Part shown: positions 23,647-35,232 of the stretch, in pieces | Layout of the letters: each line of letters begins with the position of its first letter | Numbering within the stretch: position 1 is the stretch's first letter | Assembly (NCBI GenBank): GCA_011503125.2 | Contig: WWBZ02000016.1 | Span: forward strand, 4,278,001-4,342,000 | DNA: 64,000 nucleotides | Source of the DNA: Botryosphaeria dothidea | Taxonomy: Eukaryota; Ascomycota; Dothideomycetes; Botryosphaeriales; Botryosphaeriaceae | Reading direction: 5' to 3' | The notes under the pieces: generated by a model | Seen by the model: only the letters and a program-made list of their open reading frames with translations | The model's database searches: none | What the model was told of the DNA's origin: nothing | Position numbers and translations under genes: made by a program

Positions 23647-26402
23647 ATGAGGAATGGTGTCCCGGGGACGCCTGAGGAGCCGCAGAACTTTGTCGACCGG
23701 GACTCGCTATGCTTCGCGTGCCCCGAGCCGGACAAAGTCCTTCACGCCGGCCAACCAGGCTTCCGCGACGGGCTTCTGCACCTCTACGACTCTGCCGAGA
23801 GCATAGCTGCCGAACAGCTTGTGAAGTTGAAGAACCGTCTACGCCACACCACCACAGGGGATTTCTTCGAAGTCGTCACCGAAGGCCTCGCTCAGATCGC
23901 CGGCGCTCAGTATGCCTTCGTCTCCAAGCGCATTGTCGTCGACGACGAAAACGTTGCCGTGGAGATGCCCCCAATTGGCCAGCCTGGATCATGTCTGATG
24001 GGTGCTGCATTCTACGTAAACGACGGATACGACATTCAGGCCAAGATCAAGAATTTTAAGTATCACGCCTATTCTTGTCCCTGCGCCTATATGAAGCACG
24101 ACAAGATCTTCATCATCCCTGAAAGATTGAATGAATTTATTACGAATAATCCTAATAACCTGGCCTTCCCGGCCGAGGCTTACCTAGGCGTCCCTTTGTG
24201 CGCCGAAGGAAAATGCTTTGCTCATTTTGGCTTGATGTGGTCTGCAGAAGGGGCGTCGAAGAGGCAGCTTCGCTGGCCATACTTGGAGATGATTTGCCAC
24301 TCCTTGGAGGATATGATTCTCGAAAGACTTTTAGAAGGAAAGAAATTTGCCAAGGAGCCGGAAGAGGACCCCAGGCCATCCAAAGTTGTGCCCCATGAGG
24401 CCGTCACAGTCGCGCAGTCATTGAAGCCATATGCTCGAAGCCTATCTCACGAACTGAGGACACCGATGCAAGGAGTAGTGGGTATGCTGGACGTCATGTA
24501 TGCCACCGTCCAGGAAGCTGTTGAGGGCCACGGGGACTCGGTCCTCAGAAAAGTATTCGAAACGCTGAAGGAAAACATTGAAGTAGTCCAAGGTTTGTTC
24601 TGACCCTTCTCACATCTCCTTATAGCTTTGGCAAATGCTAACGCTTCACAGACAGCTCCAGGCGAGCGGTAGAAGCAGCAGACAATGTCGTCCATGCGTA
24701 TGATATGAACATGGGTGTCCCGGAATCCCCAGAATCCGTACCGGAGGACGACAAGATGCAAAATTGCCCTGAAACACAGCCAGAAATTGTGGTCTCAGGA
24801 AACCACATGTCCCTTGGGTTACAGGGCTATGGGAGTAAAAGAAGGAGAGACAGCAACCCTTGGGATTCTGAAAAAACAACAAAGGTCCATATAACAGAGA
24901 CACAGTGGACTGCTCGAGCAAAGGTCGACCACCATCCAGTAAACGGTAGCAGACATCATGCTCAACCCAGCGACCAGGCATCTACAGTTAGCTCAGACAG
25001 TTTCACATCAGTGGCAGTCACCCATGCATCACGGAGAACGCCTCCCGCAACCCCGAATTTCGCGTCGGAAAGCACTGTCGTACCAGGCCTTCGACACACA
25101 AGTATCCGCGATGTGATTCATTACGTGATAAATGACTCACTCAAACTTGGGGGAAGGCCTGAGTCGGCTATAGCGCGGGAGACGGATGGAGGCGAGATCA
25201 TTGAAGTATGCATGAAGGATTTTAGTGGAGCGCAGAGGGTTAAGATGATAGAATGGTCCGTGGACAGCTCTATCCCGGACAGCATACTCAGTGAGTAACT
25301 CAGTCTTCTTGCACCCAACGTAGCTAACAGATAGAAAGTTGATGAAAGGGATTTAGCAAAGATGATATCTTGCGTTTTCCTGAACGCAGTCAAATTCACC
25401 GAGGAAGGCAGAATAAGTTTGACGGCTCGCTTGAATACGACGCCGAAACATCGATACATTGTCATCAAAGTCGAGGACTCGGGCACCGGAATACCCGAGG
25501 CCTTCATTCCAAACCTTTTCAAAGCATTCTCCAGAGAAGATGATTCTCTAACGCGGCAAAGCGAAGGCCTTGGCTTAGGTCTCCTCGTGGCCAAAGGTCT
25601 AGCCCGCAGACTTGGAGGTGACCTCTTTTGTTCTCGCTCAGAAACGCATGGCCCTAATAAAGGGTCGGAATTCGAACTTCGGGTGCCACTTCATCCGGGT
25701 GAAATAGTCAGTCGGCCAAATACACCTTTTGGATCAAGATCGCCGTCGGCGAAGCCTAGAACGCGGTTGCAGAGCCCCCACGCGTTGAATGAGGTGCAAG
25801 GCACGCCTAGTACAGGCACACTTTCGGGTGATTCGCATTCGCCTTTGCCGCCGAATCAATCCTCTCGGCCGTCGGAAGAGTCACCAGTAGAAAATCGGCA
25901 GCGCCCAAGCATTCACAGAAGGCGCACGTCGATAAAGAGAAACTTTTTCGACCGTGGGCTTGCACTGCGACATCCGCTCAACATTCTGGTCGTAGAAGAC
26001 AATAAGATCAACCGGAAGTTGCTGGTCAACATGCTCCAGAAGCTGGGGTACACGAACATTCACGAGGCGTATGACGGCACCGATGCTGTGCGGGAGATGC
26101 GAGCACTGCGCGAGTCAGGTCATCGCATTGACGTGGTTCTCATGGACCTCTGGATGCCACTCATGGATGGATATGAATCTGCGAGACACATTTTCCAACT
26201 ACCGCTCAACGAGGTGCAGAGAAGCCAGCCCAAGATTCTTGCGGTTTCCGCAGATGTCACGGACGGGGCGCTGGAGAAGGCGGCCCAGGTTGGGATGACA
26301 GGATTCATGACGAAGCCGTACAAGCTCATGGACCTGGAGAAGCTCATCGCGCAGTACTGCGACAAAGAGGCAGACGAGTCGAACGATATGAACGACATGT
26401 GA
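23647..26402 (+). CDS. Hybrid sensor histidine kinase with GAF-like sensor and receiver domain
   Basis: Three exons: 23647..24592, 24652..25290 and 25339..26402 (introns 59 and 48 bp), giving 882 aa. Order: GAF-like sensor (about 60-235), H-box SLSHELRTPMQG with phospho-accepting His268, a Ser/Thr/Pro-rich insert (about 338-460), the ATPase domain with N-box VFLNAVKFTEEG (about 542), VEDSGTGIP and GLGLGLLVAKG (about 605), a disordered linker, and a receiver (about 742-870, ILVVEDNKINRKLL) with phospho-accepting Asp798 in LMDLWMP and the Lys of MTKPY. No transmembrane span is seen, so it is probably a soluble cytoplasmic phosphorelay kinase feeding Ypd1 and a response regulator. The second junction (SIL/IDERDLAKMI) rests on phase; nearer AG sites give a stop or the wrong frame. 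The fungal kinase group was not assigned. Confidence 0.92.
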
Positions 26403-27221
26403 CGATGACAACGGGGCGGACATTGCGGCTTGACTTTTACTTCGCGGACCACGGAAGGTTCTGGACGGATGCGGGCAAAACAGCGACAGGCAAGGCGTAC
26501 AGGTGGATTTTGCTTCTTGTATGTATATATGACGGATGGACGGCGTGACGGATGGGTCGGCACACTCGGCACGGAAGTGCCTGGCGTTGGGTGGGTTGGC
26601 TTACGACGTGTAGGGCTGGATAGGACGGCAGCCGGGTAGACGGCGCGAGCTGCAAGGTCCGGGGAAAGCTTCGCGACGCGGCTGAAGAGCCCAGCGACGC
26701 GTGAAATGATGTGCTTGGCCGCGAAATGCAACTCAACACTAGTTAATACACACGGCATGCTGTGCGTGCACCCCGACCCTCTGCATCCCAAAAGTGCCTG
26801 TCTCCCAGTCCCGCAGCGGTCGGCCAGCAGGCTGGTGGCGGCAGGGCGTGCCAAGCGGCCGATTGCCAATCGCGGGCCAGCCGCATTCGAGGGCGCGATG
26901 CCGAAGAACCGTAGGGCTAGCAAAGTTGAGGACACCTTTGACCCAACGTGGGGCGAATCCAGCGCAACCGTCTTTCCCACTCCCATCGGCCGCCCAGAAC
27001 GAGTCCAGTCGCTCTTTGTCTCCTCCGCTCTCCTTTGCTCTCGCATCTGGCTGTTGCAGAGCCGTTGAACCCCTCGACGCGCGCAACTGGGCCCGCCGCC
27101 GAATACATCATCGTCTCCAGAAGCTTGGTCCATACAAAGCGAGCACGTCCACCTCGAGAACCGCGCCTTTTGTCAACCACCACACCCACTTTCCCGAGCG
27201 CTTTCCACCTCCTCGCCCACC
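26403..27221. other. Intergenic: kinase 3' region / Ca2+-ATPase promoter
   Basis: This is 819 bp between two plus-strand genes. Short GACGGATGG-like iterations occur at about 26530-26560. The segment 26990-27221 is CT- and CA-rich, as expected for the ATPase leader. No gene is seen. Confidence 0.5.
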
Positions 27222-30200
27222 ATGGAGAGTGCCTACGTGCGCTCGACTCAGGAAGTCCTGGGTCATTTCAACGTCTCCGAAGACCACGGCCTGTCTGACG
27301 ATCGCGTGAAGCAGCAGCAACAAAAGTACGGAAAGAACGGTACGCGACTCTCCACCCTCTCTTTTAGCCCCGCGCGCCCCGGACTGACATTTCGCACCAG
27401 CACTCCCTGAGGATCCCCCGACACCGCTATGGGAGCTGGTTCTCGAGCAGTTCAAAGACCAGCTGGTCCTCATCCTGCTCGGCTCCGCCGCCGTTTCCTT
27501 CGTCCTGGCTTTGTTCGAGGAGGGTGACGACTGGACCGCCTTCGTAGACCCCGTTGTTGTACGTGCATTCTCATACTTACCGCGCGCATGTACTGACTAC
27601 GTCGCCCAGATCTTGACCATCCTGATCCTCAATGCCGTCGTCGGCGTCTCCCAAGAAAGCAGTGCCGAGAAGGCCATCGCCGCCCTCCAGGAATACTCTG
27701 CGAACGAGGCCAAGGTGGTTCGCAACGGTTTCGTCAAGCGCATCAAGGCCGATGACCTCGTTCCCGGCGATATTGTTTCCATTTCTGTGGGTGACCGCAT
27801 CCCAGCCGACTGCCGACTGCTCTCGATTCAGAGCAACAGCTTCAGCGTCGACCAATCCATCCTCACCGGTGAAAGCGAGAGTGTCGGCAAGCGTGCGGAT
27901 GCCATCAAGGACAAGGATGCCGTCAAGCAGGATCAGGTCAACATGTTGTTCTCCGGCACCACCGTTGTCACCGGACACGCTACCGCCATTGTCGTTCTGA
28001 CTGGAGGTAACACGGCCATTGGTGATATCCACGAGAGCATCACGGCGCAAATCTCTGCTCCGACTCCTCTCAAGGAGAAGCTGAATGACTTCGGTGATAT
28101 GCTTGCTAAGGTCATTACCGGCATTTGCATTTTGGTGTGGGTTATCAACATCAGGAACTTCAATGAACCCGCCCATGGAAGCTGGATAAGGGGCGCCATT
28201 TACTACCTCAAGGTCCGTTCATTCCGATACCCTGGCATGCTTTTGCTAACCCAGTTTAGATCGCTGTCTCGCTCGGCGTAGCTGCTATCCCTGAGGGTCT
28301 TGCTGTTGTTATTACCACCTGCCTTGCATTGGGAACGCGTAAGATGGCAGCAAAGAATGCCGTTGTACGGAGCTTGCCCTCTGTCGAGACCCTGGGAAGC
28401 TGCAGCGTTATTTGTTCCGATAAGACCGGTACCCTCACAACGAACCAGATGAGCGTCAACAAGGTTGTTTTTGTTGGTGAAGATGGTAACAGTTTGGAGG
28501 AAATCGATGTCGAGGGGACCAATTTTGCCCCCGAGGGTGCTCTGACTTTCCGAGGAAAGCCTTTCGAAAATCCCGCCGGCCAATCTTCCACTATCGCTCA
28601 GTTAACCGAGGTCGCTGCGCTTTGCAACGAGGCAAAGCTTGCGTACGACCCCAAGAACGGCACATACAACCTCGTTGGAGAGCCCACCGAGGGCGCGCTC
28701 CGCGTCCTGGCTGAGAAAATCGGAACTCCGCAAGGAAGTATCAACGCCAGGAGAAGTAGTATTTCTCTCGCCGACCGCATTCACTGGGCAAGCAAGCATT
28801 ATGAGCAAAACAGCCGTGTTCTGGCCACTTACGAGTTTTCTCGGGACCGGAAGAGCATGTCGGTCTTGGTTCAAAGTGGAAACAAGAAGAAGCTTTTGGT
28901 CAAGGGCGCTCCAGAATCAATTTTGGATCGTTGCACTCATGTTTTGGTTGGACAGCAGGGCCAGAAGGTGCCGCTCAACGGCAAACTCTCCAGTCTCATC
29001 TCTAGCGAAGTTGTCGATTACGGAAACCGTGGCCTCCGTGTCATTGCTCTCGCCATTGCTGAGGATGTCGAGTCGAACCCTCTCCTGAACACGGCTACGA
29101 CTACCACGGAGTACACGCAACTCGAGCAGAAAATGACTCTGATCGGTCTAGTTGGCATGCTTGATCCTCCTCGTCCCGAGGTTGCAGAGTCAATTCGCAA
29201 ATGTCGTGAAGCTGGTATCCGTGTCATTGTTATTACCGGAGACAACCAGAACACTGCCGAGTCTATTTGCCGTCAAATCGGCGTTTTCGGCTTCGATGAG
29301 GATCTCACTGGCAAGAGCTACACTGGAAGGCAATTCGATGATCTGAGCGACTCTGAGAAGGTTGAGGCTGCGAAGCGCGCTTCTTTGTTTTCACGTACGG
29401 AGCCTACTCACAAGTCGAAGCTTGTCGATCTCCTCCAATCCACTGGTCAAATCGTTGCTATGACCGGCGACGGTGTCAACGATGCTCCTGCCCTGAAGAA
29501 AGCCGACATTGGTGTTGCCATGGGCTCTGGTACAGATGTGGCCAAATTAGCCGCCGACATGGTTCTCGCGGATGATGACTTCGCAACCATCGAGAGCGCT
29601 GTCGAGGAGGGTCGTTCCATCTACAACAACACTCAGCAGTTCATCCGCTACCTTATTTCGTCCAACATTGGTGAGGTCGTTTCTATCTTCCTTACCGCCG
29701 CTGCGGGCATGCCCGAAGCTCTTATCCCCGTTCAACTTCTCTGGGTCAACCTCGTCACCGATGGTCTTCCGGCCACTGCCCTGTCTTTCAACCCGCCCGA
29801 CCACGACGTCATGAGGCGTCCGCCTCGCAAGAGGGATGAGGCGCTTGTGGGTGGGTGGCTCTTCTTCCGCTATATGGTCATCGGTACCTACGTCGGCATC
29901 GCGACCGTCTTCGGCTACGCGTGGTGGTTCATGTTCAACTCGGCCGGCCCACAGATCAGCTTCTACCAGCTCTCTCACTTTCACCGCTGCTCGACGCACT
30001 TCCCCGAGATTGGCTGTGAGATGTTCGCCAACGACATGAGTAAGTCGGCGTCGACGGTGTCGCTCAGCATCTTGGTCGTCATCGAGATGTTCAACGCCAT
30101 GAACGCGCTGAGCAGCAGCGAGTCGCTGCTGACGCTGCCGTTGTGGGAGAATATGGTGCTCGTCTACGCCATCACGCTCAGTATGATCTTGCACTTCGCC

Positions 30201-30455
30201 CTGCTGTACATTCCGTTCTTGCAGGGCCTGTTTTCGATCGTGCCGCTCAACTGGGTCGAGTGGAAGGCGGTGCTGGCCATCAGCGCGCCTATCATGTGAG
30301 TCATATCCCATTCTTTTCCCTAAATCCGCATCAGAGCGATATTTGCTGACTTTCTCTTTCTCAATAGTCTCATCGACGAGATCCTCAAGTTCGTTGAACG
30401 CCAGTTCTTCATGACGAAGCTTCCTACCCCGTCGGTGAAGCCGAAGAAGGAGTAA
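27222..30455 (+). CDS. SERCA-type Ca2+-transporting P-type ATPase
   Basis: Five exons: 27222..27339, 27401..27558, 27610..28212, 28260..30295 and 30368..30455 (introns 47-72 bp), giving 1000 aa, the usual SERCA length. It pumps Ca2+ into the ER lumen at the cost of ATP. Visible: actuator motif ILTGESESV, the M4 ion-binding motif [10 protein letters not shown], phosphorylation site [11 protein letters not shown] with Asp347, nucleotide-site KGAPE, hinge [13 protein letters not shown], and the M5-M6 segment with [20 protein letters not shown]. These M4 and M6 residues are those of SERCA rather than of Golgi PMR1-type or plasma-membrane pumps. The tail ends KPKKE, which fits the KxKxx ER-retrieval pattern. 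All splice junctions restore conserved sequence ([42 protein letters not shown]). Confidence 0.95.
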
Positions 30456-31702
30456 AACCTGCGGCGGGAATATAGAAACTCTGTTGGTGCTTCTTCATTT
30501 TTTTCGTGTACAGGAAAGCGGGGTGGAACGTGTTGAGAAGAACAAGAAGCACTTTAGATGAGCGGTAATATGCTCTCTCAAATTTTTTTTTCATTTTCGA
30601 GCACTCGAAAGACGTCCTCTTTCCTGTCCAATGTAATATTGTAGAGAAAGAATTAAAAAGAATGTAGATGGGGCGGCTCACGCGCTGACAACTATCACTT
30701 GTGCGTCTCTTCCTTCTCTTATCTCTTTTCGTGTTCGACATTGGGGAAAGCTGTATTTGTCGGTACTCTTTTCCTTTTCTCTCCTTTGCGTGAGGTGGAA
30801 AGGTGAGAATGGGGCGTGATGAATAAGGGTATCTGCCCTAGATGTATGGTGCTTGCGGGAGCGGTTGAATGTGCATGGTCTAGGGCGTTAAGGGGGGCAT
30901 GTGGGATGTAGAAGCACCATCACCTCAGCTTTGGGTGTAATAGAATGTGTCTTCTGGGCTGCTTTTATGCCTCCGAGAAATTTACCGCCGCCCCTGCTCC
31001 TGCAGGCCGTGCAACGAGGTGGAAACCCCCGAGCTTTCAAGTACATGTGGAAAGTTGAGGCTATGATCTAGACGTAAATATCCCAAAGGAACCTGATGAA
31101 GTCTACGTCTGCACGACCGCTTTGACGAGACGCAGTAAGTGATGCCGTACTCAAGGACGCGCTATCCACTATCCGTTCTCTACTCTTCATTCAGCATCTC
31201 GCAGCACAATCTCACAACCTGGCGGGAACGACCATTGGTGCAATCTGAATATCTTCATATTATATTTTTCTCTCGTTCAATCTTCTCATCATCTCACAGA
31301 GACGTACGGTAAACAACAAAAGCCAAAAAGTTAGGTATCAGCGACAGACATTTTGTGTCCGCAGATCGACTTCGCCTCGTTCATTTCAATAAAACGAAAA
31401 CTCCCACCCTAACCCAAGGTATCAAACCCACTAACCAAATCCAAGAAAAAGTAATAAGCCAAAGATATGGTGATGAAACCGTTCAAACGACGATGCTATG
31501 CCGTGGAGCCATTTTCGCGGTGCCAGGATATCTTATTAGAAACGAGAGACGAGAATAGATGTCAAAAAAGTGGGGATCGCTCCGCTTCTTCCAGTAAAGG
31601 AAAACCCGTTTATGCCAGATGTACAGTTTAAGATGCCAAACTTGGGGATATCAATGAAAAATCTTCAGGTTTCGCAGCCTCGCTTGAACAAACAATCACC
31701 GT
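30456..31702. other. Convergent intergenic region (ATPase 3' end and four-TM gene 3' end)
   Basis: About 1.25 kb between a plus-strand and a minus-strand gene end. It is AT-rich with A/T runs near 30580-30660 and 31260-31450, as expected for 3' UTRs. No gene is seen. Confidence 0.55.
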
Positions 31703-33457
31703 CTATTGACGGGGATGGTGCTGAAGCCCAAAATCAAAACCGTGCTGCTGTTGCTGCTGCTGAGGGTAGCTTGGGCTAGTTATAGGCGAGTTGTATGCGC
31801 CAGGAATGGGAACAGCCTCGTACTGCTGCTCACCCGGGGCAGCGGGCACGTGCTCTTGAATGTGCTCTTGCTGCTGGGGCGGAGCAAAGCTTGGGCTCAT
31901 GGGTTGTGGCGGCGAGGGCTGGCGGTAGCTGATATCGTTCGGCGGGCTGGGGTGTCTGCTGGAGGGCGGGCTAACCTCCGCAACGTTGACTTGTGGAAGA
32001 GAGGCGGGAGCATCCCCAAAGCCGTTCTGCTGCATCTTGGGCGTCGCTCCTGTAACCTTGATGGGCGGCGGCTGCAGCTGGAAGGGCCTGGGCTCGGCGA
32101 AACCACGCGGGTACTGGACACTCTCTTGGGACTCGTGGTGGTTGGCGTGACCATTCTCGGCAGCGGACAGAGGATCGACGTAGCGGGGATGGCCTGGCGG
32201 GGCCTTCCAACCGTCACCAGGCGTGAGCGGTGGCGGACCGAAACCAGGGGTGTTGGGCGCCGACTGCGAACGAAGCTGGGCGAGGTACAGATCGGAACGG
32301 GCGCGGTCGCGGACGGCCATGGACCTCCGAAGCTTGCGCTTGGACCAAAAACGGTAGAAGACGATACCGTAGACGATGATGGTGAGCGTCTCAACAACAA
32401 CTTCGATGATGCAGCAGACGAGCGACCAATCCTGGAAAGTTCATGTAAGCATCCGTGCTATCGAAGCAGGCGAGATGGGAGCTTACCTGAAGCCTGCAGA
32501 CCAAAGCGTACTGGACTTCAGCTTCGAAAAGATCGCGACGCTTGTTATCCTTGCATGCCCAGCCCCACATGTCTTGGCCGTTGCCATTTACTTTGCTTGA
32601 ATTCAAAACGGCAGCACCAACAGCCCACATGACGATACTGAAGATGAAGAAGGCGACGGCGAAGGTTGTGTAATAAACAGCAACCTTTTCTGCTCTCTTG
32701 TGGCCTCCTCTCCAATAGGCAGCAAGGATGACGATGGACATGGCAAGCGAGACAGCGGCAATGACAAGAAGAAGAATCTGGGGCCAGGTCTTGGTGTTCT
32801 CCGCCCACGGCGGCAGGTTGCTTCGAGCCGGGAGATGCTTTGTGGCATTGAATATGGAGAAGGTGGCAGCCAGCATGGAGACGACGATGAGACTGCAGCT
32901 GAAGTTGACACCGCGCAGGAGGAGCTTTGCTACTCTAACTCGGAATTTGACTTTCTGAATAACGGTTAGATGGCATTTCGAGAGAAGTGGGCTGAGGGTC
33001 AACTTACCAGATCCTTCTGCTGCTCCTTCTCTGTGTCATCCTCATGTTTCTCCAGAACCTGCTCTTCCCTGAAGGTAGGGCTCAGAACACTCTCGAAATT
33101 CCGCGGCGGGGCACCAGGTGACTTGAGCGCACTCTTCAGAGGGCTCTTTGGTGTTGGCGGGGGAAGGTATCTCCTGTCGGTCTCCTCCATCTCGACACCG
33201 GTGTAGGATTCGTGGCCGGAAGTGCGGTTGTTCAGGTAGCCGAAGCCCACGTCGGCAGGTTGAGGCTGGGGGGCGTAGTGGTTTGTGGGAGGATCGGCAA
33301 AGGGCGAGCGAGTTGGCTCGAGGGGCGAGTTTACGGAAGTAGCCTCGGCGAAGCGGGCAGTCCGGGGAGTCTTGAGCGAAGTGGCGAACGAGTCTGTCGA
33401 AGGGCGACGACCGTTTGTGATGGTCACTGTGGGGATTGGCTTGTCGTTGGCTGACAT
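31703..33457 (-). CDS. Four-TM (MARVEL-like) fungal membrane protein with disordered tails
   Basis: Three exons: 33457..33008, 32954..32487 and 32431..31703 (introns 53 and 55 bp), giving 548 aa. The N-terminal 150 residues are cytosolic-type, Ser/Thr/Pro-rich, with repeated SPLK/SALKSP-like motifs. Four hydrophobic spans follow: GVNFSCSLIVVSMLAATF, ILLLVIAAVSLAMSIVILAA, FAVAFFIFSIVMWAVGAAV, and the span after the second intron starting DWSLVCCIIEVV and ending VYGIVFYRF. A Cys-containing loop (MWGWACKDNKRR) lies between spans 3 and 4. The C-terminal ~210 residues are Pro/Gln-rich with a Gln run near the end. The fold resembles MARVEL-type proteins of fungal plasma membrane domains; this is inference from topology. 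No enzyme motif is seen. Confidence 0.8.
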
Positions 33458-35232
33458 GTCTCTCAGATGGGCAAGGTGCGGGGATGACGTGAGAGAAGCA
33501 TGCGTATGCAGAAGGAAAGATATGGTAAGAGAGCAGCAAGCAGCTTCGATCAGACCCGCTTCACGAAGCTCTTGGTGGAAGCAAAGCAGAAAGACGTGAA
33601 GTGGAGGAAGGACGGAATTACGGGGAGGCCAGCTGCCGGAGAAAAGAGATGAAGAAAAGGGCGCAGTGGAGGAGAAGGCAGGCTTTTGTCTGGGCAGGCG
33701 CTTCGCGAGGCAGCACGCAGATTGGACAGCAAGCTACTGAGCGCTTGGAGCTGGCGGGAGCACGAAGAGTGGAGAGAGAGAGGCGCCGGGAGATCGGGCG
33801 GGCACTTACAGGCTCAAGTAGGGCGGGCTGGCGCTGGAGGAGCTGAGCTCGCTGATAGGTGCAGCGGTGGTGGTGAAATCCAGAAATAGACGCCCGGGTG
33901 GATGGGCTGCAGGCGCGGTTAGCAATCATGCCGGCTACGGGTGATTCTAGAGCAGTAGTGGATTTGCATACCCCGGACTCGTGTTGCTGACGCTCAATGC
34001 GGGCGCGGAGGGCGAGGTCGTGCAGGCGTCAGCAGCGTTGATGGCAGGCGACAGCGGTGCGGATTGGGCTCTGGGGCGCCGCCAGCTGGCGAGTTTGGAG
34101 AATTCGAGGAGGAGGACTTGAAGCAGAAGAGTGAGGAGGAGCGGGCAGCAGCACGGAGGCTCGAGGGCGGCGGGCAGGCGCCCACGGGCGACGCTCTGCG
34201 GTGGGCATAAGCGCCAGAGAGCTGAGGTCCAATAACGAGGGCGAGGGTAGCGCTGAGCTCGAGGTGGAGGAGCACAGGCCCGTCACACGGCAGGGCCCAA
34301 AGTGCGTGGTCCGGGCGCCCATTGGCCGGCGCTGCACAGCACCCCGGCAGGCGCGTTGGGGCGCGTCGAATCAGAACGGCACTGCAGATCAGGCCCGGCA
34401 CCGCTTCCTCTCCACCAAGACACGCACCACCATCACTCAACGCTCTGCTGGCCGGCCCTGATTTGGCCGGCCCTCTCTACATGACCTGACTGGCCTGTCG
34501 CCCGCCGAGCCCCGGCCCTCTCGCCGCCCGTCGCTCTGCCGAACAGACAATATCCTGCACCAGCGGCCATGTTTCCCCGTAGGCGTTTCACCCGTCGCGT
34601 GTGTGTACCCTGTCCCTTTAGCCTTTTCCCACGGCCTCGCCACTCAGGCTCCCTCGCCTTCCTGCTATGCCGCCCGCTACTATTCTGAGCTGTCTACCAG
34701 CTTGAGCCACCCCGCCTCGGCTACCGCATGAGCGCGTCCTCTCGCGCCCTCCTCAGTCATGGCCGTGCAGGCCCGTTCGGCGGCCGTTGTGTTCCTGCAT
34801 CTTTCCCAAGCCGAAAGCTGAGCTGCCTGCGAACTCCAGCACCGCTTTGTGCGCATGCGGAGCCATGCACGTCAGATGCAGCATCCGCTTATCGTCACTC
34901 GAAACCACTCCGCTGCAGATCCGTTCTATACTTACACTTCACGGCTATTTCTACCTCTGGTCCCTTACCTCGTCACTGCCGTTATGTACCACTGCCCCCA
35001 CTTCAGCCTTACCACTCGGGGGCCATTCTTGACTCCCACCATTCTTCGCTGCCTCCGTTCCTTCGTGGACAAGAAAGTCACATGCGTTTGTTGCTAAGCT
35101 CGTACTCGACTTAAACATTTAACCGTACAACCAAAGTTTCTACCACCGTTTCGACGTAGCCAATAGGCTTCCATACAAAAATCTGGCCTATGCTCTGCAA
35201 CAAATCTTTATTCCATCTATTCATTAACCTTC
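33458..35232. other. Intergenic: four-TM gene promoter / 3' region of the next gene
   Basis: About 1.8 kb between two minus-strand genes. The 33650-34700 part is GC-rich with chance open frames on both strands; 34900-35230 is AT-richer and probably 3' UTR of the gene ending at 35233. No gene is seen. Confidence 0.5.

Noticed and set aside
24593..25338. Possibility that the kinase is a pseudogene because its frame is interrupted twice
   Set aside because: Both interruptions are removed by normal introns with good donors and branch sites, and the H, N, G1, G2 and receiver motifs are intact.
26120..27133. 337-codon minus-strand frame
   Set aside because: Its start overlaps the receiver domain of the kinase on the other strand and the rest covers the intergenic region without any domain.
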